This document shows, piece by piece, positions 10,127 through 21,425 of a stretch of DNA of 64,000 bases. Origin of the DNA: Blattamonas nauphoetae (taxonomy: Eukaryota; Preaxostyla; Oxymonadida); assembly GCA_033064195.1 (NCBI GenBank), contig JARBJD010000161.1, positions 99,548-163,547 of the forward strand, given 5' to 3'. The first letter of the stretch is position 1. Each line of letters begins with the position of its first letter. The notes beneath the pieces were generated by a model. It was not told where the DNA came from, searched no databases, and was given only the letters and a program-made list of their open reading frames with translations. Both the position numbers and the translations under genes were made by a program.

Positions 10127-11455
10127 ATGGAAAAGGATTCTCATTCTCATTCTGTGAACCGATTAGCATTTGAATCGGTCTTATCGCCTTATTTCGACAA
10201 AATGATGATACAGAAGCTGCTGGACGAGATACAGATGCTCGGGAACATTCAGGCAGCACCTCTCATTCGGTGGTTCATAATGAGGACAGAAGGACTCGCT
10301 AATCTGTCGCCATCTGACATTTGCGTTGCACTAACAGTCAAACTTCCCCAAATTTCTCAAGCTAGAAAGGCATTGAAGATGATCGAAGAAGACATACCCC
10401 AATTTTCTTCCCTTCGCCGCCATTTGACTCGAGAAGAAGAAGATCTCATTGTAACAGATCTTCTTCGCGACTTCAGCTTTGGTCATCCGTGGACAATTCA
10501 AGATCTCTTGAGACGAGCTGACAAAGATAGTGGGGAGAAAGTGAGCAAATCTTGGGCAACGAATTTTTTGGCAAGACATAAGAGTCAAATAACGAAACAC
10601 AAATTTAAGGCGAGGGAACAAACGCGAATGCTCGCAAATCCAGAACAGATTAAGAGATATAAGAACGAGTTGGCGACGATCCTTCGAACCACACCTTATA
10701 CGATGGTGTACCAAGCCGATGAATCACAATATCACGCCTATTATGACTGTATCGATCGAGTCTTCATTGTACCATCTGGTATGACTGAACAACAAAGGCT
10801 GACCATCAAGCGGAACGAAAATGCCCTCACGCTCCTCCCGACAATCTGTTTGGATGGTTCGTCCCTCCCTCCACTTATTGTTTCTGCGGGCAAAATCGAT
10901 CCTGATCTTTTGAAGATGTCTGGTGTTCATCTTGGTAGAGATTGTCACATCGTCCACAACAAATCTCAGTGGATTGATGAGGTAATCTTTTGTCATTATT
11001 TAGAGAATATTCTCATTCCAGGTATCAACGCGAAACGTCCCGCAGAAATGTGTCGCACAATGTCTGCTGTTTTGCTAGTTGATGGATGTTCAATCCACAA
11101 AACTCAAAAAGTCAAGACAATTCTGAATGAAAACAATGTCAAACTTTTTTGTTTTGCGCCAAACGCCACCCATCTCTTACAACCTCTCGATCTGGGCGTA
11201 TTTGGTGTCTGGAAACGTCGGCTAAATGAGATGAGATGCATTAGATCGAACGAAAATTTTACTACCATTGTAGCGAAAGCGGTATGTGCATTCTACCAAG
11301 CGTCGACACCAATTCAAATCGTCAATGCATACTTGTCAGCGGGCATCGACCTGTTCAATATTGGAGCTCTCCTACTCCCAAGAGTCAACGACCTAAGATT
11401 CGACAAAATTATTGAACAAGCAGAAAGAGAAAACAAACAAGCACAACAGCTATGA
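10127..11455 (+). CDS. Pogo/Tigger-type DDE transposase
   Basis: From the first in-frame ATG (MEKDSHSHSVN) there are 442 codons. Residues ~35-200 are helix-rich and include a Tc5/CENP-B-like DNA-binding half (TREEEDLIVTDLLRDFSF, KVSKSWATNFLARHK). The DDE_1-type catalytic core follows: first Asp in YQADESQYH, second in LVDGCSIHK, third in HLLQPLDLG, with 35 residues between the second and third (DD35D, the pogo spacing). The C-terminus (REKNKQAQQL-like, then TGA) is complete. The length and all three acids suggest an enzyme that could be active for cut-and-paste of its own element. Terminal inverted repeats were not found. A shortened relative lies at 16500-17090. Confidence 0.88.
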   Translation: MEKDSHSHSVNRLAFESVLSPYFDKMMIQKLLDEIQMLGNIQAAPLIRWFIMRTEGLANLSPSDICVALTVKLPQISQARKALKMIEEDIPQFSSLRRHLTREEEDLIVTDLLRDFSFGHPWTIQDLLRRADKDSGEKVSKSWATNFLARHKSQITKHKFKAREQTRMLANPEQIKRYKNELATILRTTPYTMVYQADESQYHAYYDCIDRVFIVPSGMTEQQRLTIKRNENALTLLPTICLDGSSLPPLIVSAGKIDPDLLKMSGVHLGRDCHIVHNKSQWIDEVIFCHYLENILIPGINAKRPAEMCRTMSAVLLVDGCSIHKTQKVKTILNENNVKLFCFAPNATHLLQPLDLGVFGVWKRRLNEMRCIRSNENFTTIVAKAVCAFYQASTPIQIVNAYLSAGIDLFNIGALLLPRVNDLRFDKIIEQAERENKQAQQL

Positions 11456-12135
11456 TGTTAAGCGGACGGACAAGTGACCAAATCTTGAGGACAGAGGACA
11501 GAGGTCTTGTCCGATTCGGAAATCCAGCTTGAAATGCATTTTTTTCGTCTGAATTCACCTTCTTTCTGCTCGTGAAACACTCTTTGTTTTCATTCTGTTC
11601 AGTCCTATGCATGAGAATGTCTCTAAAACACGATTCCAAAACTACAATTTTGCATTGCCTTTTTCTGGCACTATAGTGAACTTTATCATTCAATATTCGA
11701 TCATATCCATCGTATGACATTAAAAATGGCGTCAAAGCGCGTGAATACTGATTTGGAGGCGAATCACGAGCTAGAGGGGTTCTGTCCTATAAACTCCTAA
11801 TTAGGAGTTTATAGGACGATCGGCCCAAGAGAGGACAGAGTAGGACAAAATCGGACAAGCACCTTATATTCATCCTGGAACTTTCTCTCAATTAGTTCAT
11901 CCAACTTCTATACTTATCTCAAAAGAGGACAAATCGGACATGTCCTGTCCTGTCCTGTCCTGTCCGATTGATCTGATCCTCTTCCCCATCTCAACTTATT
12001 ACCGTCTTCCATTTTCTTTCAGGATCTCTTATCACGTTATTTGAATTCAAATATCCATTTAATACTATCCTCGTCTGATTATCAGTCATTTTCTTCTTTG
12101 TAGAATTCAAATTCGTGGAGATCTGTCCGACTCAA
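11456..12135. repeat. 3' flank of pogo element with many GGACA/TGTCC motifs
   Basis: Motifs such as ggacaaatcggac, gaggacagaggacag and cttgtccgattcgg recur on both strands, and tgtcc is repeated four to five times in tandem at about 11939-11966. The first ~80 bp (atgatgttaag ... cttgtccgattcggaaat) is shared with 16680-16745 in inverse orientation, so at least that part belongs to the transposon. Such repeats beside a DDE gene could be transposase binding sites; this is inference. Confidence 0.5.
11784..11817. repeat. Perfect 34-bp palindrome
   Basis: Each half is gtcctataaactcctaa and its exact complement, with no spacer. It could form a 17-bp cruciform stem. It lies within the GGACA-rich flank of the pogo element and may be the joined ends of a small element or a binding site. 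Confidence 0.85.
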
Positions 12136-13116
12136 AATACTCCCCTCTTCTCACTCTTGATTACGCTGCAATGAATTGAGATGTGGATCTTTCTCAGTAT
12201 CTGTATGCACTTCCATTGTTTTCATCACTTTCTCCGTTGAATTCTCTTCATTAATCTGACATATGTGACTCGATCTAAAGCCGATCTCAAATGGACTACA
12301 CCGAATGAAATGAGATATGACAGATTCACGATGTCAGTATGCCTCTCCATTGTTTTTCCCCTCATATTGTCCTATTTCTCATAATGGGTATATAATAGAT
12401 ATCTTGATCACACTCCAATCGGAAACAGAGATCGCGAGGGCGAGCTACTGAGTCGCTCACACAGCAGCTCCATCGAGAGAACTTGTTGTTTAAATTGATT
12501 CAGTTCGTATTACCTCATTTATCTAACCCCTTCACATCCCAAACTTCCAGCTTCAATTCACTCATCATGTTGACCAATGTGGTTCTTTACATCCTCACTG
12601 TATTCCTAAAACAATTCCCCCCAATATCTGATCATCGCTCGCCTCGCGATATCTCTCCTCCTCTTCCTGTACTCCGACTTCCAACCCTCGTTCTACACAG
12701 ATTAGACCAACGTCTGATACACCGCAATATTTGCTGATATTACTGTCTTTCATTTCATTGGAATGACAGGCTCATTCGTCTCCAATGATAAGACGTGGCT
12801 AAATACCGATTTATCGATCATTTGGGGGTTCGCCTATCTTGGCGTTTCCGTGAGAGTGCTCTACCTCTTTCGCATGAATATCTCACAATATTTGTTTGCC
12901 CTTCCATTGTTTTTCCCATCTTATTCGTGTTTTTCTCTTCATTAGTCTGGAAACGGTGTCTTGATCACTCTCGAAGTGAATACTGATAATTATCCAGTAT
13001 TAATCGTTTGATTCATCTTCTTGGGCCAATAAATTGTCTCCGGATCAATATTTCCCTTTATATTCCAACCATTCATTCAGAATCTGCAGAACCTCATTAT
13101 TCACTCTCCCACCCCA
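12136..13116. other. No recognised gene; threefold diverged repeat
   Basis: A block of the form ccattgtttt(t)ccc ... ttcattagtctg followed by cttgatcacactc/cttgatcactctc recurs at about 12205-12265, 12335-12415 and 12895-12980. Short plus-strand frames between them have no recognisable product. The blocks could be repeated introns of a decayed surface gene. Confidence 0.3.
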
Positions 13117-15170
13117 TTGAATCAGTCTGATTGTCGAAAGCAACGTCACGATACACCAACCACTGTTCTTCATCCCATTGTGTACAGGCCAAATCAGATC
13201 ACCAATCACGGAACCCTGCTCATCCACGGGCAAAAACATAAAACCATCCTCACATCTTGCAATGAAGACCGTCATCACTTCCCACTTCACAGCTACTCAC
13301 AGCCAGTTCATTTTTCACAGCACATTGCCCCACTGAATGTGATTTCCCTGATAGCATCATCTATTACAGTGACCAAAGTGGTGATCCTCGTTGATACGTT
13401 CAGATCCCCGTTTTTATCGCATCCTTCACATCCCCACCTGGATATTGTTTCGCTAACGACACCTAACCTCGTTATTCCTCTGATAGTGAGCTCAGACGTG
13501 TCAGAAGACGTGATCGCATTTACATCGACAATTGTCTCCAGAAAGCTAATTTCAACTTTTTTCCAACCCGCACCACGGTCGAGATACAAATGATTGCCGT
13601 CTCGACTTGTATTTTTCAAGAATATAACCCGACCCGACCCAACCACAACCTCCCATAATCCTGTGTCATCATGGACAACTCTGCTGATCATGATTGCGAC
13701 GAAAAACGTGGTGAGTTCACATTCTGGAAGCCTTCTTTCGGATCTCAATAGCGCCGGATGTTTCATCGTCCAGATCTCTCCTTTCACAACGTCAACTGCT
13801 TCAGACCCAAACTGCCGTTTCAACAACTGCAAACCCACATTTTCTCAGCAATCATCACAAATACTCAAATTCCACTCAGGAATTCTCCTTCATTCATCAT
13901 CATTATTCACCACCTGCCTGACAAAAGCCAAATCGTTTCTAGTCACATTATCAGAAGGAATTATTACAGAAGTGCCGATCGAAGGGAAAACTCCAAACTG
14001 CTTTCTCTTTGGAATAATATACACACTCTCATCCATCTCAAAGGGGATCGACGTGATTCGTCTGAACAAAACCTCATTTCACTTTGTGAATGGAATCAAG
14101 ACAAGCTGCACACTTATTTATGGAGGAACAGGTCCTTATCATCTGTAGCCCAAACGTTTGATTCTGGAGCCAGCTGCTTCTTGGATGGAGATTTCTAGGC
14201 GGACCACAATCTGTCGGACATTGACTTGACATTCGATCTGAACTCGGCGACTCCTCCAGTGCTCTTCTCGTCCGACGTGGGTGATATGATCCTGAAAGCA
14301 TGCTTATTCGAACGCACTTACAGTCTGAACTCAACAGTCGTCAGTGTTGTCTCCGAACTGTCCGTCAAGCGGTGTTCGTCCACAAGCATCTTAACACCAG
14401 TCTCACAGCTTAACATCGACAATGAAAGATCGTGTGAATACGAAACAGGAATCTTATCGCTGACAAATTACTCCACAACCATCCCGTTGACTGTGTTCAC
14501 TGCCGTCGCTAAATGCATTGCTGTGCAGTGTAGCAAGTTTGCATCAGCACGGAAGTGAATTCGATGTGTTTCCGAGGGAACCGTGAACATTGTCTCGGCA
14601 AGTGGAGATGGAGCAGATACTCCCTGCACTGGATCTCTGGCTCAGAATCCACAATCACGAAAAATGACAAAACACACGCGTCTCCTCTCTTCGTCGCTGA
14701 ACTAATTCCCAACGTGAGCACCAGCACATTCACCAAGAACAGGACGATCAACATCGAGCTCGGCGGGTGGACAATGATTCATTGTGACAACTTCCTGGAA
14801 GTGTTCGAAGACAAAAGTTGAACACCAAATTCGCTTGGAAATGGCGACTCATCTTCAGCAGGAACCTGACAACATGCAACAAGATATCAAGTCTGAAGAC
14901 GAGATCATGGTCGTGGATCCAACAACACCAGAAGTGAACACGAGGTACTCTCGTTGGCGAAGACAGCAAAGCTGGCTCTCTCGTCCAGTGCATTCGCATC
15001 GACATGCACGCCCTCTCTGTCGTCTATTGCATTCGCGTCGACAGCCACGCTTGTCTGTTTCGTTCAGTCTTCTCCATGGGAAATTGGGCTCGCTCCGACA
15101 GTCTCTGCATGGAACGACTTTAGATCGAGAAGAAGAGTGGGTAAACGATGGTTGCTTGTGACAGGCTAAG
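13117..15170 (+). pseudogene. Decayed beta-helix-type surface gene
   Basis: Successive plus-strand frames carry short Ser/Thr/Val-rich strand-like segments: VIPLIVSSDVSEDVIAFTS, SHSGSLLSDLNSAG, LFSSDVGDMILKACLFE, STVVSVVSELSVKRCSS and STSTFTKNRTINIELGG. At least four frame changes or stops separate them. The minus strand is also open for long distances (13308-13838), so the strand choice rests on the beta-helix-like repeat style. It appears to be a dead copy of the surface-gene family. Confidence 0.35.
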
Positions 15171-15201
15171 GAATGTCGTGTGCACTGTACAAAGCATCAA
15201 A

Positions 15202-16399
15202 TCACGTTCCTCGAGCAGGGAATTCTGAAATCGGAACCGTTTCGATCTTTTCCGGAAGAGCTGATCCCACAACGAAGATTCGAACAGCATCTGATGCTCC
15301 GTTCTTCACATTCAATAAGTCGACGTCTCCAGAGCGAGAAGGATGGATTATTCGGTGCTTCTCGTCTTTCAGATGAATGAGAGGGAGATTACCGTTGATG
15401 AAACTGCTAATCGACATCATATCCACAATACAGTCAGATCGATGTGAACCAGATGCAACCAGAACAATCTGTGGACAGTCCAAGATGCGAGACCTTTCAG
15501 GGTGTCCATCCACTTCGACCTGTTTGTCCTGATCATCTTCATACGATGACATGGTGCTCATTGACCAGCTCTTCGAAGTCAGATTCTGCAGCAAAAGGTC
15601 CAGACCGGTGGATGACTCTGCGAGTGATTGATGAACATATCTTTCCCACAGATAAAATTACCACCGTACGATATTGGCATTGATTCCAACGAAACACTCG
15701 TCGTATCCGACCAATCTCCGTCGAAGAAGATCCCACAGCCCGTCAGGACGAAGCAGTTCGACAACATAACGGCAGCGAAGGATGATACAAGGAGATACAC
15801 GATCCAGAATGCGACAGTGTCAGCGACCGAAAATGAGGCACGTCGAGATTCCCGCAGCCGCCAAGTTCGGCAGAACATTCGATGAAAGTTGGTTGGAGAG
15901 TGATGTGTGAGGTTGTATGGACAGAGTGAATGAAGATGCCACCTCCTTTGCTCTCCGCTGAACAGCACAGTCGAAGCATGCACGTGAGAAAGTGTGACAT
16001 CTGCATTTATGGAATTCACGACCCCACCATCGCCGGTCGTTGTGATGTTTGTAGCTGCATCAGAACTTACATTACAACAGGAAGCTGGTTGGAACAAACC
16101 TCCATCACATTCGAATCACGAATGACCAGTAAAAGCAGTGTAAGACAGAGTGGATTCCTTCGTCGGACGTGAAAGCTCAAATGAAGAGAATGCCCGATGA
16201 CTCTGAACTTGCTGTGATCCAAGGCATTGTGGTGGATGATTTCAGTTGGTGGAAGAGGAGGAGAGGATTCAGAGAGAAATGGACGAACGACAGCGGAGAG
16301 AAGTGGAGCGGCGGAGACTAGAAGAAGCTGAGAATCCACAACCGACGAAGCAGGAAGAAAGTTGAAGAAAGACATGATGAAGAAGGATTGAGAGAGCAA
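15202..16399 (-). pseudogene. Beta-helix-type surface gene with signal-peptide-like N-terminus, broken
   Basis: An ATG at 16399 opens MLSQSFFIMSFFNFLPASS, a hydrophobic leader consistent with a secretion signal, followed by LVSAAPLLSAVVRPFLSESS and PPLPPTEI. Downstream frames give ITTTGDGGVVNSI, VTLSHVHASTVLFSGE, GGGIFIHSVHTTSHIT and FIECSAELGG, typical beta-helix turns. Later come SHRSDCIVDMMSIS and VDLLNVKNGASDAVRIF. The pieces lie in all three minus frames, so three or more frame changes are present. It is a decayed or error-ridden member of the same family as the genes at 34-47 kb, and one of the few with its leader visible. Confidence 0.5.
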
Positions 16400-16499
16400 A
16401 AATAATGAGATCTCCCTCTAGCACTTTCAATCAACTTATCAAAAGACTCACATTTCATCAACCTCTCTTTTGTAACAACTTTGAAAAGATATCACTTTC

Positions 16500-17090
16500 A
16501 TCTCTTGTATGAACAACAAAAAATGCGAATTGAAGCGTGGAATTGATCAGACCCATAATAAATGTTTTACTCTCCAACTCCTTCATTGTCGCTTTTATCG
16601 CAATCAGGTACCAAAATCACTCCTAAAATTCACTTTTATCACGATTATTGTCAAAAAATCGCAATTTTCGCTCAATTTCAGAATCGGACAAGCAAAAATG
16701 GAGGGAGGACAAAAAGCGAGGAGGACAGGACAACTTAACATCATAACACAACAGTATTCTGTTTCAACTGTGAAACGCCGTGCTACACACGAATTTGGGG
16801 AGATTAGCCTATCTCCCCATCCGTAATGGAACGGTTGACAGAGGATCACAATGCTCCCCTCCAATGGTCACTTCACGTATTCCCATGATTCTGTGGTGAA
16901 GTTTGGATAAGCTGGAACATCTGAGAGTGTATAAGAGCAAACAGAGTGACCATTCATTTCATGAGTTTGGTCTGCCCTTTCTTCGAATTCACTTTAACTT
17001 GCCAACCTATCGAAACTCACTGAGAAGAAGAAAGCCTTCACAATTATGGTTCGGACACGAATAGTCATCAGAATGGACTGTAAATGTATC
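16500..17090 (-). mobile_element. Internally deleted relative of the 10-kb pogo element
   Basis: On the minus strand, cctatcgaaa with gttggcaagt-like and gaaagggcagaccaaact-like sequence at 16965-17020 matches the transposase 5' region at 10055-10120. The block ending cttaacatcat with cggacaagc (16680-16745) matches the 3' end at 11451-11515. The ~1.3 kb of catalytic domain between them is absent, and about 220 bp of unrelated or diverged sequence is present. This is the structure of a non-autonomous deletion derivative that could have been moved by the full transposase. Confidence 0.55.
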
Positions 17091-18164
17091 GCTTTTGTCA
17101 AATTAAATCAAAAAACACTCCAAGATAATGTCTCTGATTCCTGAAATGAGAGATTCTGGTGTTCGATCACTTCTCTTTGATTTTTCCCAACCATGATTTT
17201 GTGAACGTGGTTCACAAAAATTGCAGAAAGTGTGCAAGTTGTGCTGACAAACTTTTTTTCCCAGCACACACTGTTCAGGGTGTGTTTGCACATTTGCTCA
17301 GGGTAATTGAGTGATCTTCGGACGGTCCATCATCGAACTCGATAGCTCATTCGCTTGGTAGAACTTCCGGAGACAGGACATCCTCGAGTTGTTGTTGCAT
17401 TGCATAGTGAAGATGTCAACCAAGTGTGATTGGAATATGTTGTCTTCGGAAGCAACGGCTGGCTTGGGAGGAGCGGATGGACACCACTCGATCTGAGCCT
17501 CTTCCACGCGAGTTAAGAAGGAGGAGATATCGTTGTGGATGATTGAGGAGAGAGTTGAGACGGTCGATGAGCAGATCTCCATTGGTTGCTGCTGCTACGG
17601 GAAGTGTGTGAAGAAGACCGTGATGGGATAGACTAGCAGTTCGAATTGTTCGGATGTGAACACGCGGCGAAACCCGTTCTGATCCTTCTGTTACAACCAA
17701 CAGTTTCAGCTTGCGGTTAGACTCCGTTGTGAGTTGTAGAAAGATAATCGCTGTTGTCGGTGTAGACAAAAGAGTTTAATCTGAGTCCCCACTTGGAGTC
17801 GGTCCAACCGTTGTCTTTCTTTTTCTCCTCCACAGCTCATCCTTTTGCTCTTCACAAATTCTGAAGCAGCGTTCCATCTGTCTCTCGTCGCAATGCCTCG
17901 ACTGTGATTCGTTGTCAGAGTCTTACTGCTCACCAGATAACACGTCGCGTGATGGGGTGTATACAAGCTGGTCATCGCCTTGTTGATATGATTCGGAGTT
18001 TGCTGCTCTCATTGGCCTGTCAGCACGGCGTGGTTCGCGTTGATCTGTCTGAAGTGGCTGGTTGCTCTTTCCGAGCGGGTGGAGTGTGCTTCTTTTCTTT
18101 TTGTGTACTGTTTCGATGAGTCGGTGGCTTTGTGGATTGTGTCGAAGAGACAGTGCTCAGCTTG
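17091..18164 (-). other. Unassigned; possible decayed minus-strand gene at 17298-17769
   Basis: The minus strand gives TAIIFLQLTTESNRKLKLL and, after a frame change, STLSSIIHNDISSFLTRVEE with IFQSHLVDIFTMQCNNN. The two pieces are compositionally protein-like but not recognised. Around 17255-17312, agcacacactgttcag and gctcagggtaat are shared with 7160-7225. From 17770 to 18164 I see nothing definite. Confidence 0.25.
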
Positions 18165-18795
18165 ACTTTAGGTGGATTTGGCTTGCTTGGTTTTGGTGAT
18201 GTTTCGTTGGAATATGAGTATGGCGGAGGGGTGGAACAGGTGAGCGAGACAAATAGAGGTCGTAATAGGCGTCGCGTTGTGAAGACGGGTCTGGCGAAGA
18301 GAGTGTGTGGTGTCTGTGTTTGTGATGGCGGGATGGTCTGTCTGCTGAGGCGCGGGAATTTCGATGTTTGGAGCGATGATGCTCCGACGCCCAGTAATCC
18401 GAGTCCTGGTTGTCGCCGGAGTCGGATGGGGGAGAATGGTGCTTCTCCTTCGCCTGCTCCCCCTTCCGTGCCCTTTCCTGGTCTCTTCACTGCTTCTTCT
18501 GCCATTCCCTCTCCTCTGCCTTCTCCACCATTTACAGGAACACGTCCTCGACCGTCGTTTTGGTTGGAGTCTTCTTGCCTTTCTGCACCGAGTGGGTCTG
18601 ACTGGCCGATGGTTTGGAGTCTGCCACCATCTCCGCTGTTTCGCGCACACCCACCAACGACGAGCCTGGGCGCTGTCCCAGTTCGTTTGACCGGTCCAGC
18701 TCAAACTTCTTCAGCCGCTCCTTCTTCTTCTGGTTCTGCTGCTGTGTGTTCCTCTTCTCTTCTTCTTCGTTGTCGTACGCTGAGAAGAGCGGCCA

Positions 18796-18804
18796 GCCTC
18801 CCTC
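18796..18804. repeat. Left 9-bp duplication of MULE-like element 2
   Basis: GCCTCCCTC abuts the left TIR and is repeated exactly at 21426-21434. Confidence 0.85.
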
Positions 18805-19244
18805 GGTTAAGTATAGGCGCAGATCCGATTTTCGCTACGCGCAGATCAAAAAATTTGGATACGCGCAGATCTAAACTTTTGTTGTTTCTGTTTGACTTTA
18901 TGACTGGTTTATGTCTCAGAAAACTTCAATACGGACTGATTTACTCTCAAACATCTTTCAGAATAACAAATCGATTGAAAAAAGTTGATTAATTATGCAA
19001 GGTGATTCCAAAAAGTGACCGTCGTGAATTGCTGTTTAAAGATACTGCACTGGATGAAATCTTGAAAATTCTGGTTGTGATCCATGATAATGCTAATATA
19101 CCCGACTACGGTGACAAAGACCAAGGGTTATAAAGTGTGTTGGCCTTCGGCATTGGATGCGTTCAATTTGACAACATAGCGGCTTCTATGGTATTAAAAA
19201 GACCAAAATTGTCATTATCTGGCCGTTTACAGTTGGATGAGTTA

Positions 19245-19931
19245 TCACCCTCCTCGCTCCACATTGGCGAACGGCGACGACCTTTGCACGTCTTCGCTCC
19301 GCTTCTCTTTCTCCCGCTCGACCTTCCCTTTCGACGACCCAATTTTCGGAGGCGTGTGTGTTGCTTGTGGGCTGCCCTCCTTCGAAGCAGCTGCGACCTT
19401 CTTTGGAGTAGCCTGAGCGGGCTGAAGACGAACGAGCTGGTGCTTTCTTTGCTGAGGATGGGCGTTGTGGCGATTTGGGGCGACGAGAATCACATCTTCC
19501 TCGTCGCTGACCGAGTGACTCCGATTCTGTTTCTTCTTCTTCGCAATCAGCTTTTGGAACGCCTTCCTCTCCGCGTCTCGCTTCTCCCTCTCCTTCATCT
19601 GCGCCTCCTTCACCACCTTCCGCCGCTCGGCCTCCTCATCGTCCTTCATCCTTTGCTAGATCCTCCGCTTCTCTTCCTCCAGCGCTTTCTCCTCTTTCGA
19701 CTTCCCTCTCGTCAGCCACGGTTTGTCGCCTGTCCGTGCCTTCTTCTCCAACTCGAGCTGTTGCAGTTTCTCTTCGTATTTCCGCTGTTTCTTGTCGTCC
19801 ACTTTATTTTTGTTGTGCAGCTGGTTTCGTCTCTTTCGACTGTTGTAATGACACGCCTGGCTGAGAGTGGCCTTCTCTCTGCACTCTTCGGTGGAGCCTG
19901 TTTGGGTGCAGGAGCAGCTGAACTTGGTCAA
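19245..19931 (-). CDS. 3' part of cargo coiled-coil gene, copy 2
   Basis: Two minus-strand frames adjoin. Frame 19931-19656 (KQRKYEEKLQQLELEKKA, EEEKRRI) is ended by a TAG where copy 1 has the Glu/Gln-coding text. Frame 19649-19245 runs from MKDDEEAERRKVV through FQKLIAKKKKQNRSHSVSD to a proline/lysine-rich tail ending FANVERGG. The tail frame is cleaner than in copy 1 and is probably the native C-terminus. Confidence 0.5.
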
Positions 19932-20643
19932 GGAGCTGATGTTGGGCGTGGAGAAACTGATTTCTTTCGAACTGCCTTTGCAACAGCCTTTTTAGGTTTT
20001 GCAGGTGAAGCAGCTTGCTTTGGTTTGATGAAATAGTCTTCGAGGGGAGGGAAGGACGATGGATTCGTCTTCTTCTGGACTGAGATGGGTTCGTACGAAC
20101 GAGGGTCGGGCTGAGAATATTGTGACGGGGGAAGCGAAGGGGAGCATTGTTTCCATCCATTTGGGCATCAATTGCCATTTTGTTCCGTCGGGCCTGTTCC
20201 TGTTGATTAAAAAAGTTGCGACGAGCTTCTTCACGAATCATGCGTTCTTGATCCTCTCTGGCTTTCATTTCCTTCATCTTTTGCTCTCTCGCTTCAGCAG
20301 CTCGAGATTCAGCTTCTCTTCGCCTTTGCTCCATCTCTGCCACCTGTCGCCTGCGATCGGCCTCCTTGGCCGCTTCTTGCCTTCTTAATTGCTCCATACG
20401 CTGTCCTTGAGCCTCTGCAGCGGCAGCATACGCGTCTTGCTGCTTCTTTACCAACTCTTCCGCCCTCTGCCGTTCCTTTTCGAGTGCTTGTTGTCTTAAG
20501 ATCTCTCTTTGTCTGGCTTTGGCTTCTTCCACTCTGTGTTCGGCCTCCATTCGCTCTTTTGACTGAACATTATTCTGTGCTTGAGGAGTGGATGCTCGTG
20601 GAACTGGTGAAGGGGCTCGATTTGGTGGTTGGGTCGGTTTCAC
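19804..20643 (-). CDS. 5' coiled-coil part of cargo gene, copy 2
   Basis: Two hundred and seventy-nine codons begin MKPTQPPNRAPSPVPRAST and soon enter a long Glu/Arg/Gln/Ala helix: ARQREILRQQALEKERQRAE, VKKQQDAYAAAAEAQGQRM, EEARRNFFNQQEQARRNKM. After about residue 160 the frame becomes Ser/His/Arg-rich and overlaps a second frame, suggesting a frame change. The helix resembles the charged tails of NEK-type kinases or cytoskeletal linkers. That is only a compositional likeness. Confidence 0.5.
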   Translation of the reverse strand: MKPTQPPNRAPSPVPRASTPQAQNNVQSKERMEAEHRVEEAKARQREILRQQALEKERQRAEELVKKQQDAYAAAAEAQGQRMEQLRRQEAAKEADRRRQVAEMEQRRREAESRAAEAREQKMKEMKAREDQERMIREEARRNFFNQQEQARRNKMAIDAQMDGNNAPLRFPRHNILSPTLVRTNPSQSRRRRIHRPSLPSKTISSNQSKLLHLQNLKRLLQRQFERNQFLHAQHQLLDQVQLLLHPNRLHRRVQREGHSQPGVSLQQSKETKPAAQQK

Positions 20644-20759
20644 ACCCTGTTGTTGTGGAGGCGGATAATTAAGCGAAAATATCGTTCATCCAAACCGTCT
20701 CCGGTACTGGTATTTCATTTTCACGGAAATGACTCACCAAACGCCAAAATCAGAACGAA

Positions 20760-21292
20760 ATTCTAACGAGTGGCATCAGAAGAAGCAGGATCGCGATGGA
20801 TCAGGAAAGTTGTCAAAATTACATTAAGTTGCTGATCATCTGGATCACTTGTTGATCATTCAAGACAGATATCACCCAAGTTACGTTGAGGAGGATCCTG
20901 ATGAGGATCGAGATGGTTTCGAGAGAAGAGGAGGAGTATGATGAAGAGAAAGATGCAGATCCTGCGAGAACAGAGGAATGAAAGAGCAAAGAGTTGAGGT
21001 ACGTGAATATTTTAAGAATAAGAGCAGAAAATGAAGAGGAAAAGGTGGGCAATCAAATGGATACACAGAACAGCCTAAAGCGTGATCCATGTGCAAGAAA
21101 AGGGAAAAATATGGTCAGTGTGGGAAAATGACATACCAAGCTAAGTAATATTGGACTCTGATTTGGAGTTGTAACATCAATCGAGAGACGGGTGATGGTA
21201 AGATCAACATTCTCGAATGACGACATTACAAAATTAGATTTATGAAAAGTATGTGAGAGTAAAAATGAATTGTGAGCAATCAGAGTGAAATG
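20760..21292 (-). CDS. 5' exons of cargo gene, copy 2
   Basis: This is the counterpart of 2463-2951, almost identical in sequence, including the first exon MSSFENVDLTITRLSID. It confirms that the exon-intron block travels with the transposon. Confidence 0.4.
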
Positions 21293-21425
21293 ACATGAAT
21301 TGGATATGGTAAGCACAAAACAATCAACGATCCTTTTGGATCTGCGTGTATCCATTTGGATCTGCGCGTATCCCTTTTTTTAGATCTGCGTGTAGCGAAA
21401 ATCGGATCTGCGCCTATACTTAACC

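Larger units (their letters stand above)
18805..21425 (-). mobile_element. Gene-carrying MULE-like transposon, copy 2 (2621 bp)
   Basis: It has the same ends as 2264-5601 (ggttaagtataggcgc ... gcgcctatacttaacc), the same subterminal gcgcagatcc motifs and its own exact 9-bp duplication. Its orientation is opposite to copy 1. Aligned parts are nearly identical, so the copies are young, but each has private internal deletions. Copy 2 keeps the ~200 bp coiled-coil segment lost from copy 1, and it lacks the ~470-bp stretch encoding the IDRQFEEEER repeats. No transposase is seen, so it depends on one elsewhere. Confidence 0.85.
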
